DNA from: Paraphoma chrysanthemicola
Lineage: Eukaryota > Ascomycota > Dothideomycetes > Pleosporales > Phaeosphaeriaceae
Assembly: GCA_020744225.1 (NCBI GenBank)
Contig: JAGMWG010000001.1
Span: forward strand, 3,472,001-3,536,000
Direction of reading: 5' to 3'
DNA length: 64,000 nucleotides
In this document: positions 24,614-34,349 of the stretch, piece by piece
Layout of the letters: each line of letters starts with the position of its first letter
Numbering within the stretch: the stretch's first letter is position 1
Notes under the pieces: model-generated
The model's input: the letters and a program-made list of their open reading frames with translations, nothing else
Databases searched by the model: none
Told to the model about the DNA's origin: nothing
Made by a program: the position numbers and the translations under genes

Positions 24614-26605
24614 ATGGAAACCTCAACAAATCAACGGAATTACGCTTGCGACCGATGTTCTCGTCGGAAGCAACGGTGCGACAGAGCATTGCCGAAATGT
24701 GGTCAGTGCCTGTTGGCAGGTTCGGCTTGCGTGGACTCTAGTAGGGAGGGTAGTGTGGTGCAGCTGAACGATCACGAAGTTGCACGTAAGGGTCACGTTA
24801 CCACTCTTCACGAGCGTATCTCTAGTGTCAAGCAGCAGCTCTACGAGAAGGGAATTACAGCCACTGTCACTGAAGAAGAGGCAATGCATGAGATGAGGAA
24901 CACGCGCAATGGAAATCCAAGCTCTGGACAAGACGAGTTCAGTACCTTGCCGCAGCCGCATGAGACAGTTGATCTGGACGAGACAACTTTGGCACTGAGT
25001 ACTATGGCAGAGCCTGTCAATCGCAGCAGCGAGTTTCTGAAGCATTTGTCCATGTCGCGTATCATTGCCGGTATGACCGAGGCGTACGGTGGAGACCCAG
25101 AGAAAACCACGCGCGTCGACTCTTTGTGGGATGGTATCTCCAAGTACATTCGTCATCCGTCAAGTCAAGGTCATCGTCTTCACATATCAAAACCCGAGGC
25201 GCTCAGGGCCCTTGACGCGTACCTTTCGGTCGTGGACTTCCGCTTTCCTCGACTCGCTGTCGACAAAGTACGTTCAGGAATTGAAGCCATCACCGTTCCG
25301 GACGACGCTTTGCACCAGCGACTTTATGCCAAGAATCCCGCGCATGTCTTCATGGCATACATGGTCATTGCTATCATTCCCCTGATATCTGATCAGTATC
25401 CCATATCACAAGGATCATTTGTCTCGATACATGTGGTGGCCAAGTGTATGAGGGTGCTTGATCGTGTATTCAGTCTGGAAGACGGTGTTGATATTATCCA
25501 ATGTCTGCATCTTTTGGTCATCTTTTCAATCCATTGCTCGGCGGCTGGCTCAGCCTGGCACCTTATAGGGCTAGCGATGAGTAAGTGCATTGCCTTAGGG
25601 TACCATCGCGAGCAGACTTCTGCTGGAGAGGTAGCATTACAGGAACTGGAGCAACGGAGATGGGTTTTCTGGGGCTGCTATCATCTGGATCGCCTGCTGG
25701 GTGCTGCCCTAGGAAGACCGTGCTCGATAGAGGATCGATACATAACCGTCGCTCTGCCCGGCTCTACAGGGAGGGAGACAAGGTCCCTCAGGGACTCAGA
25801 TGTCCTTCATGTGCATGTTTTTCGGTACGCACAGCTGCTCTCAACAACCGCGTGTACGACAACATCCCCAAGTTTTGACGAAAGTCTGAGCCGACTGATT
25901 CACTGGCGAGCATCAACACCTTCATTCAAGGACGACAATTTGAAGCAGGTGTATCTATTCCAAACATCGCTATACCATACTTCAGTACTCAGACTTGTTA
26001 TCAACGAGATCAATGCGGCCTACTCTTTCGGCTCTAGCCTGGACCTCCAAACAACAGTTTATATCGGCTACCAAGAATCCTGCCAGGATGCGATCGGCTC
26101 GCTACAACCCCCAAAAGATGAGAAGTATCACCTTGAAAGGATTGCACTACTGTCTGTATGTCAAGCAGTCTCAAGGAGTCTGGATCGACGACATATGGCA
26201 GGTCGTCACTACTTATCCATCACCACTGGTTACAGCGCCTTATCCATGGCGCTCATTACACTCTACGGCATCTACGTTAACTCTAATTCCATTGAAATGC
26301 TTTCTGATCCTCTTGAGTGGGATGACGCAGTGGCAAAGGACATTCTCGATATCGCATTCCAGAAGTTGGACATCGTAGGCCGCCAATTCCCACGCTTGCA
26401 CGAGTACCAAAATTTGGTGGATCAGTTGCGACTATTCAACCATCTCCTTCACACGATCGAGGTCGGCAGCGTGCAAGTTTCCGTGGCCTGGAAGAAAATT
26501 CAGGATCAAGTAGACAATATCGGTCCTCTTCATCTCAAGAAACTGGGATTGGCGATTCTGTCCTTGGCACGGAACATTCTTCGGCATCGGGGCAGCGGCA
26601 ACTAG
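24614..26605 (+). CDS. Zn2Cys6 transcription factor with fungal-specific TF domain (cluster regulator 1)
   Basis: Single exon, 663 residues. The N-terminal Gal4-type finger is complete: C12-x2-C15-x6-C22-x6-C29-x2-C32-x6-C39 with the basic stretch SRRKQR. The middle homology region (roughly 240-420) contains SAWHLIGLAMSKCIALGYH and RRWVFWGCYHLDRLLGAAL followed by GRPCSIEDRYI, the hallmark of the fungal_trans domain. It diverges from the MFS transporter and precedes the 2-hydroxyacid dehydrogenase on the same strand by about 310 bp. Location and shared CGG/CCG promoter elements suggest it controls this cluster, and possibly itself, in the nucleus. The ligand is unknown. The start is the first ATG ahead of the finger. 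Confidence 0.94.
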   Translation: METSTNQRNYACDRCSRRKQRCDRALPKCGQCLLAGSACVDSSREGSVVQLNDHEVARKGHVTTLHERISSVKQQLYEKGITATVTEEEAMHEMRNTRNGNPSSGQDEFSTLPQPHETVDLDETTLALSTMAEPVNRSSEFLKHLSMSRIIAGMTEAYGGDPEKTTRVDSLWDGISKYIRHPSSQGHRLHISKPEALRALDAYLSVVDFRFPRLAVDKVRSGIEAITVPDDALHQRLYAKNPAHVFMAYMVIAIIPLISDQYPISQGSFVSIHVVAKCMRVLDRVFSLEDGVDIIQCLHLLVIFSIHCSAAGSAWHLIGLAMSKCIALGYHREQTSAGEVALQELEQRRWVFWGCYHLDRLLGAALGRPCSIEDRYITVALPGSTGRETRSLRDSDVLHVHVFRYAQLLSTTACTTTSPSFDESLSRLIHWRASTPSFKDDNLKQVYLFQTSLYHTSVLRLVINEINAAYSFGSSLDLQTTVYIGYQESCQDAIGSLQPPKDEKYHLERIALLSVCQAVSRSLDRRHMAGRHYLSITTGYSALSMALITLYGIYVNSNSIEMLSDPLEWDDAVAKDILDIAFQKLDIVGRQFPRLHEYQNLVDQLRLFNHLLHTIEVGSVQVSVAWKKIQDQVDNIGPLHLKKLGLAILSLARNILRHRGSGN

Positions 26606-26917
26606 CCCAGTTAGCGTGCATGGCTGCCGGCCGGAACGGCGATGTGTCCGACAGCTCGTTTGTCCTCGCACGACAATCCGTCCGATGAGTTACCCATTCT
26701 AAGCTAAATCCGTCTATCGGGACTATGTGTGCGAATTAAATTTTGATTCTGGCCTGGAGTTCGTATCTTCAAGTCCGGGGAATATTTAACCTGAGTCCTC
26801 TGAAGACATTTGGTAGATGTGCATTCTATTCCCCGTCGACAGGCTCTCCGCATCGATATCTTTCCCCCATTCTCATTCCCTCCTCTACACAACACACGCG
26901 ACAGCCCTCTGGTGATA
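26606..26917 (+). promoter_or_regulatory. Dehydrogenase promoter with repeated cluster motifs
   Basis: ACGGCGATGTGTCCGA at 26636-26651 is identical to 21323-21338 in the aldolase promoter, and CGTCCGATG at 26679-26687 matches elements in the other two cluster promoters. CGG/CCG spacing (CGG-N8-CCG) fits a Zn2Cys6 dimer target. The elements lie about 230-280 bp before the start codon. CT-rich DNA follows just before the ATG. Confidence 0.4.
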
Positions 26918-27904
26918 ATGGCGCCATATTTGAACTCACCCGAAGTGTCCCATCCTGAGACTCGTCAAAAGCTGTACATTTTGAGCGACTTTCATCCAGC
27001 TGCTGTCAAATATGCTCAGTCTCTCTTCGAATGCGTCCTCCACACCGATCCAGAAGCAGAAAACTGGCGTTCGAATGCCATAGCCATTCTGGTCAAGGAC
27101 TATTATATCACAGAGGAGGACCTAATTGCAGCTCCGCAGTTGCGGGTTATTGGAAAACAGGGTGTCGGACTGGATAAGATTGATGTGGAGGCATGCACAA
27201 AGCACAATGTCAAGATATGCAGCACGCCGGGCGTCAATGCTGGTGCCGTTGCCGAGATGGCACTCTGCCTCGCCTTCAGTGTTGCGCGTAGCGTTCCACA
27301 ACTAGTATTACGGCAGCGCATTCACGGCGAATCGATTCGCAAAGAGACTATTGCAGGATTGCTGCTTTCAAGAAAGACGCTCGGCGTGGTTGGCATGGGC
27401 AACATCGGGCAAGCAGTAGCTCGCATGTTCTCAGGAGGACTTCAGGCAAAGATTGTGGCGTACGATCCATACTGGCCAGAGGAAAGCGATGCATGGGCAT
27501 CAATACCGCACAAACGAGTCCATAACCTGGAGGACCTACTGAAGATGTCCGACGTTGTGACTCTACACGTGCCGCTCACTGCGGCAACGAAAGACATGAT
27601 TGGCTATAAGCAGCTGTCGCAAATGAAACGGACCGCCATCCTGCTCAACACTGCACGGGGTGGAATAGTAAACGAGGAAGAGTTGGCACAAGGATTGGAG
27701 GAAGGCTTGATTTGGGGCGCTGGGTTCGATTGTCACGCGGTGGAACCACCGCCTCTGGCTAAGTACGAACGACTATGGAGCTGTCCAAACTTTGTTGGCA
27801 CACCCCATGTTGCTGCTGCGGTCGATGAGACGCAGATTGCGACCATCAACGCCGCGACCGACGGTGTCTGGGGTTTCCTCAAAGAGAAGGGACTTTCGAT
27901 CTGA
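26918..27904 (+). CDS. D-isomer-specific 2-hydroxyacid dehydrogenase
   Basis: Single exon, 328 residues from the ATG at 26918; an in-frame ATG 108 nt upstream would add 36 residues unlike the family. The fold is complete: an N-terminal catalytic part with GKQGVGLDKIDVEA, a nucleotide-binding motif VGMGNIG (G159-x-G161-xx-G164), and catalytic R247 (NTARGG), E276 (AVEPP) and H297 (GTPHVAAAV). Members interconvert 2-oxo acids and D-2-hydroxy acids with NAD(P)H: glyoxylate/hydroxypyruvate reductases, phosphoglycerate dehydrogenase and others. It lacks the ACT or extra domains of full-length 3-phosphoglycerate dehydrogenases. Next to an HpcH aldolase and an acid transporter it may reduce the aldehyde-acid or oxo-acid made by the pathway, which is inference. 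It converges on the second regulator with only 68 bp between stops. Confidence 0.92.
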   Translation: MAPYLNSPEVSHPETRQKLYILSDFHPAAVKYAQSLFECVLHTDPEAENWRSNAIAILVKDYYITEEDLIAAPQLRVIGKQGVGLDKIDVEACTKHNVKICSTPGVNAGAVAEMALCLAFSVARSVPQLVLRQRIHGESIRKETIAGLLLSRKTLGVVGMGNIGQAVARMFSGGLQAKIVAYDPYWPEESDAWASIPHKRVHNLEDLLKMSDVVTLHVPLTAATKDMIGYKQLSQMKRTAILLNTARGGIVNEEELAQGLEEGLIWGAGFDCHAVEPPPLAKYERLWSCPNFVGTPHVAAAVDETQIATINAATDGVWGFLKEKGLSI

Positions 27905-27972
27905 TGAATATAGCATTATATTACAGCGTTTTTGAATCATGTCGTAAGTGTCCAAATTTGTCGCTTGTGTGA

Positions 27973-30328
27973 CTACATGTTGGTGAAAGGAGACCATTGC
28001 CAGGGCACGGCTGTGTCCCAGATCATACCCGATATGTCGCCGTCGATCCCTTCCATCCATGGACCATTAGGAAATGACCAGAGAGACTCTCCCTCAATTA
28101 CTTCACCGCCGAGATTCCTCGTCGTGTCTGCACCCAGTGTTTGCTCTAGCATCACAGGGCCTGGGTTGGTGCTCGTTGTTGTAAATTGTGCAAACATGGA
28201 AGGATCTAAATCATGCAACGTGCCATCTGCACGTGTGAAGCTATGCGACCAGTCATTCTGATGGTGCTGGCTTGCTTCTGCAGCAGCTACTGCAGCGATT
28301 GATCCATCCTCCAATAAGAGCGTCTGACTGATCATCTCTCTCTGACGAGCAGGATGAAGTCTGAGTATAGTCTCCGCTTCTGATCTGAGTCTTTCGAAAA
28401 GCTGTGCGTATGCTGATACCTCTGGAATCGACGAGGCGAAACAAGACAGGTTCTTTGCGCAAGATTCTAGTGCTCTGGAGCAGGTTATAGGATCTTGCAG
28501 ATCCCCAGCTGAATCCAGGGCAATATCTTTGAGCCAGAAATTGACGTCGATGTCTGAATGACTCTGGACTTCGTTTTGCTTTGAACCATGTAAGGACTGC
28601 ATCTTGATTGATGAAATTATCATTAAGCCAGAGATGAGAATCAGGCGCGCCATTGACCGGTCGTGCGCGAGGAGGTTGGTGTCTTTGATGCTGCTGAAGC
28701 AGGCAAGGATATTCTGTGCGGCTTGATGACATAAATGAGAAAGTCGGAGTTTAATCTCCAGCTGATCTTCGGGCAGCTCGTGGAGAACAGCTCTAAATAA
28801 ACAAAGCCTAGACTCCTGAAAGGTCATCTCAAAAAACTCTGTTGTTTCGTAAACACATCTGGGCAACTCATACGTGGGGGTCTCGAGCTTCCATCTCTGG
28901 AGATGCGAATGGAAGCGTCGAAGATGTGACAGAGCATTCATTGAACCCGGAAATTCGGCGATATCCGGTGTTTTGTCGGGAGTAGAGCCGGTATATGGGT
29001 TTTTGTTTCGGAAGGTAGGATGAAGTATCGAAATGTGCATTTGAGACGTGATTCGACCGATATGGAGCAGATGGTCGAAAGCTTTACCAAAAGAGCTGCC
29101 CGGGACTTCGACATCAATGGCTTCATCTTCCACCGCAAATGGTCGCCCGAGTATGGAGGATGAGAATCGGTCCAGCAGATAGCTCTCCCAGAACACCAAC
29201 CTGCATTGATGAGCTACCATAGGAGCGGGAAAGGACATGCCTTGTCGTCGATGGAGTTGCAACTCTATGCAAATACGGACGCAGAGACGACCCAACTCCC
29301 AAATGGAACAGCCCGTAAGCAGTTAGCGTCACATCTTCGGTACCTTAAAGCTGGACTTACCAATATTGTAGAAAAGGCCGAAATGCGCGATCAGCAGAAG
29401 GTTTCCCACATCACTGGCTTCATTGAAGTGAAATTCGGAGGGAGGGCTAACCTCCAGTGCCGCAGTAAAGAATCCAAAAGGGTGTAGAATTCCGACCCCT
29501 TCGTGAAAAGGCTTGATGCTTCCAATAGCAAGGGCCATGTTTAGCTGAAAGAGATCACGCTTTTGTGCTTGAGAAAATGGTTTCTCCGGCATACAAACAC
29601 CTCCAGTGTCGTCGTATACCGCTCGTAGAACCACAGTTACCTCGTCTTGATCAAGAAGCGGGTGGCGCACGTTGAATTCTCGGAAGCTGTTGAGCTCGAA
29701 GTCAGCAGCACGAGAATATATTGGGAGGGTTCTGGAACTTGACTCACTACTCTGATACTGCTTGTACGGCATAATCATATGGTGGTAAAGCATGTGGTTT
29801 GTGGAAGCCTTTGAAATAGTTACGAGGTCGGGACGGCATGGGCCGCTGTCTCCGGGTTATATTTGCACCAGATAGGATGAACCTGGATGTATCAGCAGCG
29901 AGAACATATGATGAAGCCAAACGTCAACTTACTGATTGTCATCGTCAGGTCTCGTAGCGCAAGCAGTGTCTTGATTCTGCTGACTGTGCTCGTTGACTGC
30001 AGCCGAGTGGGCGCCGTTCTCGGCGGGGGTAATTGACATTAGTAAGGCCTGGAGCTGAGACAGCTCGTCTTCCAACGACTGCACCTCGCTGTTAGAGTTG
30101 GTGAGTGGAGTGATGTAATGCTAGGAATTGTTGCACTCACGCTCGTGTGTGGTCACGCGTCGTCGACTGATCAACAACGATGCATAACACATCTGCTTTT
30201 GCGCAGCCATCACAGCGCGGAAATCCATCGTCGCATTTGATTTTCCGCGATCTACATCTTTTACAGGAAGAGGTAACTGTTTGAGAATGCACGAGACGCT
30301 CATCCAGTCTACTTCTTTTCCTCGACAT
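27973..30328 (-). CDS. Zn2Cys6 transcription factor (cluster regulator 2) with a damaged or non-canonical 3' splice site
   Basis: Proposed exons 30328-30141, 30088-29933, 29845-29361 and 29312-27973 give 722 residues. Finger: C22-x2-C25-x6-C32-x6-C39-x2-C42-x6-C49. A short coiled-coil linker (EVQSLEDELSQLQALL) follows, then the fungal_trans domain with LLLIAHFGLFYNIG/CSIWELGRLC and LVFWESYLLDRFSSSILGRP. Introns 1 and 2 (52, 87 bp) are canonical. Intron 3 (29313-29360) has donor GTAAGT and branch GCTAACT, but ends TTACGG where the frame and the conserved FYNIGCSIWELG motif demand YAG|GC. Retention adds a stop within about ten codons; the next AG (29297-29296) shifts frame. So the gene is spliced non-canonically, mutated, or misread at one base (29314). 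Otherwise it looks functional. It may share control of the cluster or regulate something else. Confidence 0.85.
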
Positions 30329-31536
30329 GGGTAGACTTCGTGGCAAACTTTGAGATCATTTACCTCGGTTAGTACCAGGGAAGCTGAGGTAGATTAAACA
30401 AGGGAAAGCAGGGCTCGAGGTGCAGGGTAAGACAAAGGTCCCCGATTGTAGTATGTTATCATTGGAAGGTGGGTACAGGTATTGCTGCACCTTGTTCGAT
30501 GTTTGGGGAGGCTTGAAAGGCACCAGACAGGTGGATCGGATCTGCACAATTAGGCTAACTTGAATTGGAAAAGCGTCATCTCGCACCGCTTGTGACATTG
30601 GTCAAAACAACTCGCCAGTCCTCCTGTACAATAGCATAACCAGAGATGGCGTTGCTGCCTGCTTCATCGTGGCGCAGATGGCCAGCTATAAGTCGCTGTG
30701 TGTACATCGGGCCTGAGCGTTTATCTAGAGGTTGCCTCGGCTGGACGAATCGAGACTTACCAGAGCAAGTCGCGGTGCTGGCGTAGAGCGTCGCTTCGGG
30801 ACCTGGTCGCGCAGCGATGCGCGGTCGACGAAGTCTCGCTCACGCCGGTCGCCAATGTGATAAAGTTACGGCGGCCTCCTGCCCGCAACCTCCTCTTCGC
30901 TACGGGGTCGTTTTGGCAAATCGCGCGTCCACCAAATGTACATCATGATCTGGTGCCATGCGTCGCTGTACTTTTCTACTGATTTTGCCATCTGGCTGAG
31001 ATTGGACGGCTTTCTCATTGATCGTGTTGCCAAATTCTCGCTGGTTGATGTACATCATGGCTGGCATGCTGATTACGCTTGATATCGACGCCTGCTACGC
31101 CTGCCATATCACCAGTTGCACGGCCCAGCACTCCTCGGACAGTGCGTGTTCCAGAAACATGGACTCTCGTGCCATTCCCAACAGCCAGTCTCGCTTCAGC
31201 CCTGGCAAATGCCGTGCTTATCTTGCTCGGCTGAACCACGCATTGAGAACGTAGCGGGCGGTAACTGCCTGAATGTCGGCAGTCTTTCATTCGCCAACGC
31301 CTCTGACTGGTGGCGGCCTGGGTCAACGACACCACGATTGCGTGGCTCACTTCTACTTTTCCGTCGAAGCCGGCGCTGGAGCTTACTGTGTGAGCGCCAA
31401 ATTGAAACAACCGGCCTGTCCTGTTGGTTTTGTGGTTTTTCTGGCGCGTCACAGTCGTTCATATGCGTTGCGTGTCAGTTCGGCGCCATACTCATCACCT
31501 ATGATACGAGCTTGAGAATGTGCTTGTATAACGTCA
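30329..31536. other. Intergenic region
   Basis: This 1.2 kb holds the promoter of regulator 2 and the downstream side of the acyltransferase gene. No gene, RNA or clear motif was recognised; short frames on both strands overlap one another and resemble no family. Confidence 0.4.
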
Positions 31537-32935
31537 TCATTTACATAGCAGTCTCTGTATGTAGAAAGCTATAGCAATGCTTCTTTGGTCGACTGCTTCT
31601 GCCATGTAAACACTGACCACGACCAGTATTCCTGCAATCAAAGGTGTCGTCAATATCCACCCTACAAGTACTGTTCCCCACTTTCCCTGTGAATAAGCAT
31701 CGTAGTAACTAAGACCTGTCGCGGAATAACATGTCCAATACAAAAGCCATTTTGAACCAATCCGAAGAACAGTCTGATGACATAGATATAGACTAAATGA
31801 GATGTGGCCCAGGAATTGTGCTATCCTAGTTTCGAAAGGCGCTCGAAGTCGCGGCAATACACGCATACTGCCAATGACCATAATCGCGCCGAATGTTTGC
31901 CATGTCCGCATCGTAATCTCCGTGCTCCACCACGGGAGCGGAGGTATCGGGTTGAGGAAGAACCAGTCTGGTGGAAAGTACGCGTCTTTAGTAGCATCAG
32001 GCTGAGTTGGATGGGGTAAAGAAAGAAGATAGATGCCCATAACGAAAACCGAATACCTCGACAAGGTTGATAATTGATCCAGTCTAGTCCCAGATGCACT
32101 CATATTCGGGCGATTGCAAACAGAGGCAGGTAATTGCGCCCGGACTTCGTGCTGTTCGAGTAATGCAGAAGCGCTAAGCTCCGCAAATAATACCCCTGCA
32201 AAGAAGGCCATGTATTGTGGTGCGCCATTCCAACATGATCGCACACAAAGGACTCCTATGATGAACATTCGCACAATCTTGCGAGCATTTGATAGACCAA
32301 AGAGTGTGAAGTATACTTTCATAGAGCCGCGGATCTCCATAGGAATCGTCCAAAAATCTGGAAGCTCATTAGCGGAGCGTAGTTCTATACTGCACAATCG
32401 ACTTACGGTCATTGAGTGTAAAATTTTGGTAGTCTTGCAGATTGATAATGCTGACAAAAGATCTAGTCAAACACTGTATGTGTGCGATCGGGGATCCCCA
32501 CGGTATTGCGCCGGGACATCCCGTGCCTTTAGGAAGGGTTACGGTATAAAGCCCGATGTAGAATAGCACATGGCTTGCCAGCATTATCATTGCAACGGGA
32601 AAGCACAGCCGGGATATTCTTCTGAACACACTGCTCGTCAATGTCTGGTAAAAGCCCGCGGCAGGCCCTTCATGACGGAGATTGATAAGTCCTATTGAGA
32701 CTGAGTATCCGGAGACGACAAAGAATGTATCAGCCATGCCATGCCCGGAGAAGATAATGCGAAAGGGTACGAGTTGGTACAGGTGTCGATTCTCAGCCGC
32801 TGGCGAGTCCCAGAAGGATTGGTAAGGTGTAGACAGCTTCCCATTTGTCATATGACACCAAACAACGATAGCTGCGGCAGCTCCCCGGAGGCCATCCAAC
32901 CAAACCTCCCTGCCCGCGGGGCCTGAGTTTGCCAT
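31537..32935 (-). CDS. Acyltransferase 3 family membrane protein
   Basis: Two exons (32935-32407 and 32357-31537) separated by a 49-bp intron with GTAAGT donor; the join rebuilds NDH/FWTIPMEIRGSM, a conserved block of the family. The 449-residue product has about ten hydrophobic segments. The N-terminus carries WLDGLRGAAAAIVVWCH, the Arg/His motif of AT3 proteins, then ADTFFVVSGYSVS. AT3 enzymes move acyl groups from cytosolic donors to extracytoplasmic acceptors such as glycans, sterols or lipids. It diverges from a processive family-2 glycosyltransferase, so O-acylation of the same cell-surface polymer is an attractive but unproven guess. Fungal AT3 genes also occur with secondary-metabolite genes, but none is seen here. 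Confidence 0.92.
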
Positions 32936-34349
32936 GCTTTAACGGCTTCTGGGAATACCAGTGCGGTGACCAGGGGCGGATTCGTGGAGTATGATGATTG
33001 AGGGTGACGCCAGTCTTCTCTCTTAATTGCACCGCGAGGTCTAGCTTTCTAGTCTTATGTTTGAGGATGAGTTTCGACCTGGAGGGTATAAGTGTTGCCA
33101 TAATAATCATGCAGAAAGGATGCGCACCAACAAGCAGTGCTTCCAACAACTTAGAAAAGTACACGGCACTTGTATAAGCTGTCACACTTTTCGATATTGC
33201 AGCCTGATAGGTAATGAAGTCATTTGAGATGTGCTGCAAGACCGGAGATTTCGCAGTATTGTCACTATTGCGCTCGGTACCAGATGGATCTGAAACACAT
33301 ACTAATCACCGATCGGATAATCCCAGTGATTTGTCCAGTACACAAGCCCCGCATGAATGGGCGACTCGCCATCAGAAACTTCCAAGATTTCCTTTCTGGT
33401 AATAAATCACTCCGTGTCAGTGTATTGCAAGTGTGCGGAAGTGCCCGCGCATGCCTCCTCCCTGCAAACGCAAAATGGCGCAATCCATCAAACATCGTGA
33501 TACATCGCCACAACAGATAAGGTTACTGCAACGCGCAATCTGGCGCCACGTTCCATCTGCAAAAGTATTAGATAAGGTCTGAGCTTGTGCACGGTTCTTT
33601 AATTTACGCGCTCTTTACAACACCTTCTATCTCCACAAGCTGTGGTTATTACTGAAACCTAGCAAGAGGACTCAAGCTAGTGACCTGCATTGGCCCGAGC
33701 CAGCTCCTTCCGTATGAGTATTCTTTCTTGTTGTTATTGTGAATTGCAGAATTTTTCCATTGCGGTACACCATCTATTGCGTTAGTTCAGAAGGACGATA
33801 TGTCGGTGGTAGTACGGCAGCTTTGTAGAGCCGGAGTTCTTAATGGCCGAAATGGCCCTTTGCATATCTCAGCATGCATACAAAATGTATTGGCAGGCTT
33901 GCTTGTTGCAGAACTGAAGCCGTAACGCGTATTCCTAAATGATCTTGGTCGCGGGCGAAGCTTACAAAACGTGTCGCTAGCCTTACCTGTTACGGAAACC
34001 GACGGCCCAATCCGTATGCTTAAGACATCTTAGTAGCGGGCTAAGCCTACCTGACTCAGTAGAACGCGGCAGCACAGATAATTACCGTAACATTCATGAT
34101 ACACCCGGTCAAATGCTCGGGCCCTTACTGCTTCTTCGGATTTTTTGAGAGAGACTTCGCATGGGCAAGTTCTTCAAATTGATCGGAAAGGCCGCGAACG
34201 CCTGAGTAATCTAGAAATAATGACCCATTGCCCGAGGAGGCGCTTTGCGATCCAAAGCCTTTAAAACGCTTCGATTTCCCATCGTAATCACTTCCCAGAT
34301 ATCCACACTCCGAAAGCTAGTTTTAAGCATCAATTCACCGCTTATCATT
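32936..34349. promoter_or_regulatory. Divergent spacer between acyltransferase and glycosyltransferase
   Basis: No gene is supported in this 1.4 kb. Two imperfect copies of a 24-bp element lie at 33942-33965 and 34027-34050, offset by 85 bp, both containing ATCTT-x-GT-x-GCGGGC-x-AAGC-x-TAC. They start about 300-400 bp upstream of the glycosyltransferase ATG. Their role is unknown. Confidence 0.35.

Noticed and set aside
33942..34050. Short spaced repeats as a CRISPR array
   Set aside because: Only two diverged copies in a eukaryotic genome; not an array.
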